Assembly: GCA_016873165.1 (NCBI GenBank)
Contig: VGXV01000023.1
Span: 1 to 59,542 of the forward strand
Reading direction: 5' to 3'
DNA from: Planctomycetota bacterium
GTDB lineage: Bacteria > Planctomycetota > Brocadiia > Brocadiales > Brocadiaceae
DNA: 59,542 nt
This document shows positions 57,154 to 59,542 of the stretch, one piece after another. The notes under the pieces were generated by a model, which was given only the letters and a program-made list of their open reading frames with translations, made no database searches and was not told the origin of the DNA. Numbering within the stretch: position 1 is the first letter of the stretch; each line of letters begins with the position of its first letter. Both the position numbers and the translations under genes were made by a program.

Positions 57154-57169
57154 TGGTATTCCCTTTGCT
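57154..57169 (+). promoter_or_regulatory. Probable sigma-54 promoter of the DUF3467 gene
   Basis: TGGTAT, five bases, then TTGCT gives GG and GC at exactly 10 bases apart, as sigma-54 needs; the first element has TAT where CAC is usual. It lies about 92 bases before the DUF3467 start codon and about 100 bases after the palindrome. Confidence 0.5.
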
Positions 57170-57259
57170 CCACTAAGGGAACTGTTAAAAACCATTATCT
57201 GTGAAATCAGTGGAATCTGTGGTTTCTCATGTATTTAAGCAGATACATTAAAACGCTTT

Positions 57260-57511
57260 ATGAAAAACAATTCAAATGTTGAACATAAGAAAAACAAACC
57301 CCTCGAAGGTCAATATGCAAATTGCTTCCAAATCGGGCAAAATGAATTTGAATTTGTGCTCGACTTTGGGCAATCGTACGATGAGGACGGAAAGGAAACC
57401 TTTCATACAAGAATCATCTGCAATCCTTACTCTGCGAATATCCTGTTAAAGTTGCTGCAAAAATCGGTTAAGGAGCATGAGGAGATGTTTGGGGACATAG
57501 AGGACGACTAA
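57260..57511 (+). CDS. DUF3467 family protein
   Basis: The 83-residue product matches DUF3467: YANCFQIGQNEFEFVLDFGQ near residues 19-38 and the NPYSANILLKLL helix near 58. The family is widespread in bacteria with no known function, often near other small metabolic genes. It is preceded by a candidate sigma-54 promoter and palindrome. The 161 bases that follow hold no feature. Confidence 0.75.
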   Translation: MKNNSNVEHKKNKPLEGQYANCFQIGQNEFEFVLDFGQSYDEDGKETFHTRIICNPYSANILLKLLQKSVKEHEEMFGDIEDD

Positions 57512-57672
57512 GAATTATTCTTAAAATGTAGTGGAGTAAATAGGCGCAATATTACGAAATAAGTAAAAGTTGGTTTTATTGAACAATAAAATATCCTTAA
57601 CAGGTAAAAGCATAATTTTTTTGTTAATCGGTAACTGTTCCAACTTTTCAGAAAAAGTGGAGAATAAATTTT

Positions 57673-58428
57673 ATGGCAGATAATAAATTTCCAGTTGTTG
57701 TTGTTCATGGAGTTGGCTCTGGGAAAAATAAAGATCGGGCTGGGTTTTCACGAGAGCTTTCCAACAATGTACACGAAGTAGCAAGACCTGTTATTCGTGT
57801 AGGTCCTTATGAAAATATAAAGAATACCTCTGAGATAGATCAAAACGATGGTATTTTTTGGCAGGAAGCTCTCTGGGAATCCGTTAATGATTTGACAGAT
57901 GAAGCATTTAAAGCTTTTGCGAGAGCACAGTTTCTTAATACTCCCGCAGCATGGCTTTCTTCTACGCTCTTTGATATTGTTTCAGATGTGCCTCTTTACT
58001 TAGGTCCAAATGGTGTAGAAATAAGAAAAGTAGTGAAAGAGGTTATTTTGAAGCATCCGCATTGTGTACTTGTAGGTCATAGTTTGGGTTCCGTTATTTC
58101 TGCTGATATTTTAAGAGAAGCACAACACACAGATAATTTTTCTACAATGCTCGTATCTGCCTTTATTACTATTGGAAGCCCATTAAATCTATTAAAAATG
58201 AGGAATCACATGGATAATCCATTTCCATTTAAATGGCATAATTTTTACTATCCAAAAGATCCAATTGCCGTAGATGGTGACTTGAATGAATCCGAATTTC
58301 CTGGGGTAAAAAATCATACTTTAAGTGCGGGAGAAACTTTTGCGGTATCACATACTTCTTATTGGTCATCTACTGTTTTAGCCTTTACTGTTTATTCAAT
58401 GTCTCATGGGGAGGAAAGAATTATATGA
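57673..58428 (+). CDS. Alpha/beta hydrolase (lipase-like)
   Basis: A 251-residue hydrolase with VVHGVGSGK near residue 10 (oxyanion loop), the nucleophile Ser in GHSLGS near 137, an acidic residue in YPKDPIAVDGD near 200, and a His near 220-226 (VKNHTL or VSHTSY). There is no signal peptide. The substrate is probably a lipid or small ester. The local DNA is AT-rich. The gene overlaps the next lipoprotein gene by 4 bases (ATGA), and a further lipoprotein follows. Confidence 0.8.
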   Translation: MADNKFPVVVVHGVGSGKNKDRAGFSRELSNNVHEVARPVIRVGPYENIKNTSEIDQNDGIFWQEALWESVNDLTDEAFKAFARAQFLNTPAAWLSSTLFDIVSDVPLYLGPNGVEIRKVVKEVILKHPHCVLVGHSLGSVISADILREAQHTDNFSTMLVSAFITIGSPLNLLKMRNHMDNPFPFKWHNFYYPKDPIAVDGDLNESEFPGVKNHTLSAGETFAVSHTSYWSSTVLAFTVYSMSHGEERII

Positions 58429-58808
58429 AATTATATAGCATAAAATATTTGATCAAAACAGTAATTACTCCGGTTTTTTTAATATTTTGTTTAACTTCTT
58501 GTGTTGTCGTTGGTGATGGCGTAGTGAAAGCTGTTGAGAGTTACTATGTTACCTCAAAGAAAGATGTGCTTGTGGTATCAGGTGAAACAGCATCGCATCC
58601 TGTTTATGGCGTTTTCGATATCGACAATCCTGTAGTACTTGAAAAAAAATATGAAAATGAAAATGGGGCTACGATCGAATTTAAAAATGATGAAACTGTG
58701 TATTATGCTGTGATTAAGCAAGCTGGTAAAGAGAGTGAATTTCAGTTCCTCAACTATGGATCCCAAAATAAGAAGAAGGTAGTGGGTATATGTTGGAAAG
58801 CTGAGTGA
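58425..58808 (+). CDS. Small lipoprotein coupled to the hydrolase
   Basis: I start at ATG 58425, which overlaps the hydrolase stop and has GAGGAAAG ten bases upstream. The 127-residue product has a lipoprotein signal ending LTSC near residue 26. The mature part is rich in Val, Lys and Glu and looks beta-rich; it has no motif I know. Coupling to an esterase suggests a partner or inhibitor. Confidence 0.65.
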   Translation: MKLYSIKYLIKTVITPVFLIFCLTSCVVVGDGVVKAVESYYVTSKKDVLVVSGETASHPVYGVFDIDNPVVLEKKYENENGATIEFKNDETVYYAVIKQAGKESEFQFLNYGSQNKKKVVGICWKAE

Positions 58809-59024
58809 TAAGTAAATATTTATGTTTAATAGTTCTTTAAATTGTCAAAATTAGAAAAATATAACTATTGATCAAACAAATCAAATACTTAAGAATTTTA
58901 AATATTGGAAGATAAATGGAATTCACAAGGAAAGAAGATTTTCTGAAACATGTATAATATTTTTTTTCAAAGTAAATTAAATTTAGTACAGAAACTTTAA
59001 GAAATTTTGTTTTAGGAGAGAAAA

Positions 59025-59542
59025 ATGGAGAAAAAAAATATATTAAAATATGCATTTTGTTTTACCATTTTCTGGTTATTCATAGTAGGGTGTACTCCAG
59101 AAAAGGCAAAAGCACTTAGAACAGCTGCCGTTCAATTCAAGATAGAATCATTAGAAGGTATTAAAGAGATAGAAAAATTGTTGACTGAAGAGGTTGAAGC
59201 GCCCCCGAGAACCAATTCTCAGATTAACGAGGAATTTGTAAATAATTTTTTACAATTGGCACAGAATACTTCAATTACTTCAGAAATCATTGAAATGGCT
59301 ATTGATCCGTATAAACTTAATATTGATAAGGAATTATTGAAAAAGAGAGATGTGTTTATCAACAATTTAAAAAAACAATACACCACCTTTGCTGCAATTT
59401 TCGAAGATATTGAATCTGGAAGTTTTTTTGCTGGAAAAGCCGTGGAGAAATCAAAATCAATTACAGAGAAACTAACTATTCAGATGAGTGCTTTTGCTAA
59501 ATCAATCAGTGATCATCCTCCGATACGATTGCAATATAGGTC
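59025..59542 (+). CDS. Lipoprotein, N-terminal part (runs off the window)
   Basis: ATG 59025 has AGGAGAG upstream and starts MEKKNILKYAFCF, with a lipobox ending IVGC near residue 23. The frame stays open to the end of the window, giving 172 residues. The mature part is helical, charged and repeats short Ile/Glu stretches. I do not recognise it. It follows the hydrolase and small lipoprotein by about 216 bases and probably belongs with them. Confidence 0.7.
   Translation, partial: MEKKNILKYAFCFTIFWLFIVGCTPEKAKALRTAAVQFKIESLEGIKEIEKLLTEEVEAPPRTNSQINEEFVNNFLQLAQNTSITSEIIEMAIDPYKLNIDKELLKKRDVFINNLKKQYTTFAAIFEDIESGSFFAGKAVEKSKSITEKLTIQMSAFAKSISDHPPIRLQYR

Overview
The window most likely comes from an anaerobic ammonium-oxidising (anammox) planctomycete of the Brocadiales. 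Kuenenia is my best guess, made from memory and not from a search. The reasons are two octaheme cytochromes of the hydroxylamine oxidoreductase (HAO) family, a tetraheme c / Tat iron-sulfur / NrfD electron-transfer module, several TPR lipoproteins, paired GroEL paralogues, and moderate-to-low GC with many TTG/GTG starts.

Layout. 1-840: one DUF433/DUF5615 toxin-antitoxin-like pair plus the decayed remains of a second. 937-9215: an SPL-like radical SAM protein, a PAS/GAF diguanylate cyclase, bacterioferritin with a recognisable promoter, GTPase Der, and a three-gene overlapping group (FmdB zinc ribbon, YacG, membrane protein). 9335-14382: a minus-strand chaperone block that reads groEL (GGM tail), groES, groEL (no tail), then dnaJ after a terminator. 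14998-19402: BirA, a ParA ATPase with a proline-rich membrane partner, and TPR lipoproteins. 19617-29365: a radical SAM/SPASM protein with PCP_red-like repeats, a cache histidine kinase and receiver, a transglutaminase-like lipoprotein, an ABC exporter with a NosL-like protein, and a PilZ protein. 29402-33863: topoisomerase IV subunits. 34279-38668: tetraheme c, four-cluster Fe-S protein, NrfD and octaheme HAO-like protein in one operon. 38892-42917: NAD(P)H-hydrate epimerase, pyruvate kinase, a zinc-ribbon protein and a family 9 glycosyltransferase. 43352-49411: a TPR/Ig-like lipoprotein operon and an orphan octaheme HAO-like protein between two GAF-GGDEF proteins. 49876-53576: a DUF362-ChaN-PDZ fusion, a PI3/4-kinase-like protein and a metallophosphoesterase. 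55010-59542: a sigma-54 activator with a changed receiver and flanking palindromes, a DUF3467 protein, and an alpha/beta hydrolase followed by two lipoproteins.

How the genes fit together. The 34279-38668 operon has the architecture of NrfABCD (periplasmic cytochrome, NrfC-like Fe-S protein, NrfD quinol-oxidising subunit), with an octaheme HAO-like protein where the NrfA nitrite reductase would be. I infer a membrane quinol:N-oxide reductase, or its reverse. Signalling is heavily weighted to c-di-GMP: three GGDEF proteins and one PilZ protein.

Intergenic DNA carries two families of short inverted-repeat elements (MITE-like) with 8-bp target duplications. One copy has inserted inside a member of the other family (53827-54307), and another sits exactly at the end of a transcription terminator (41676-41815).
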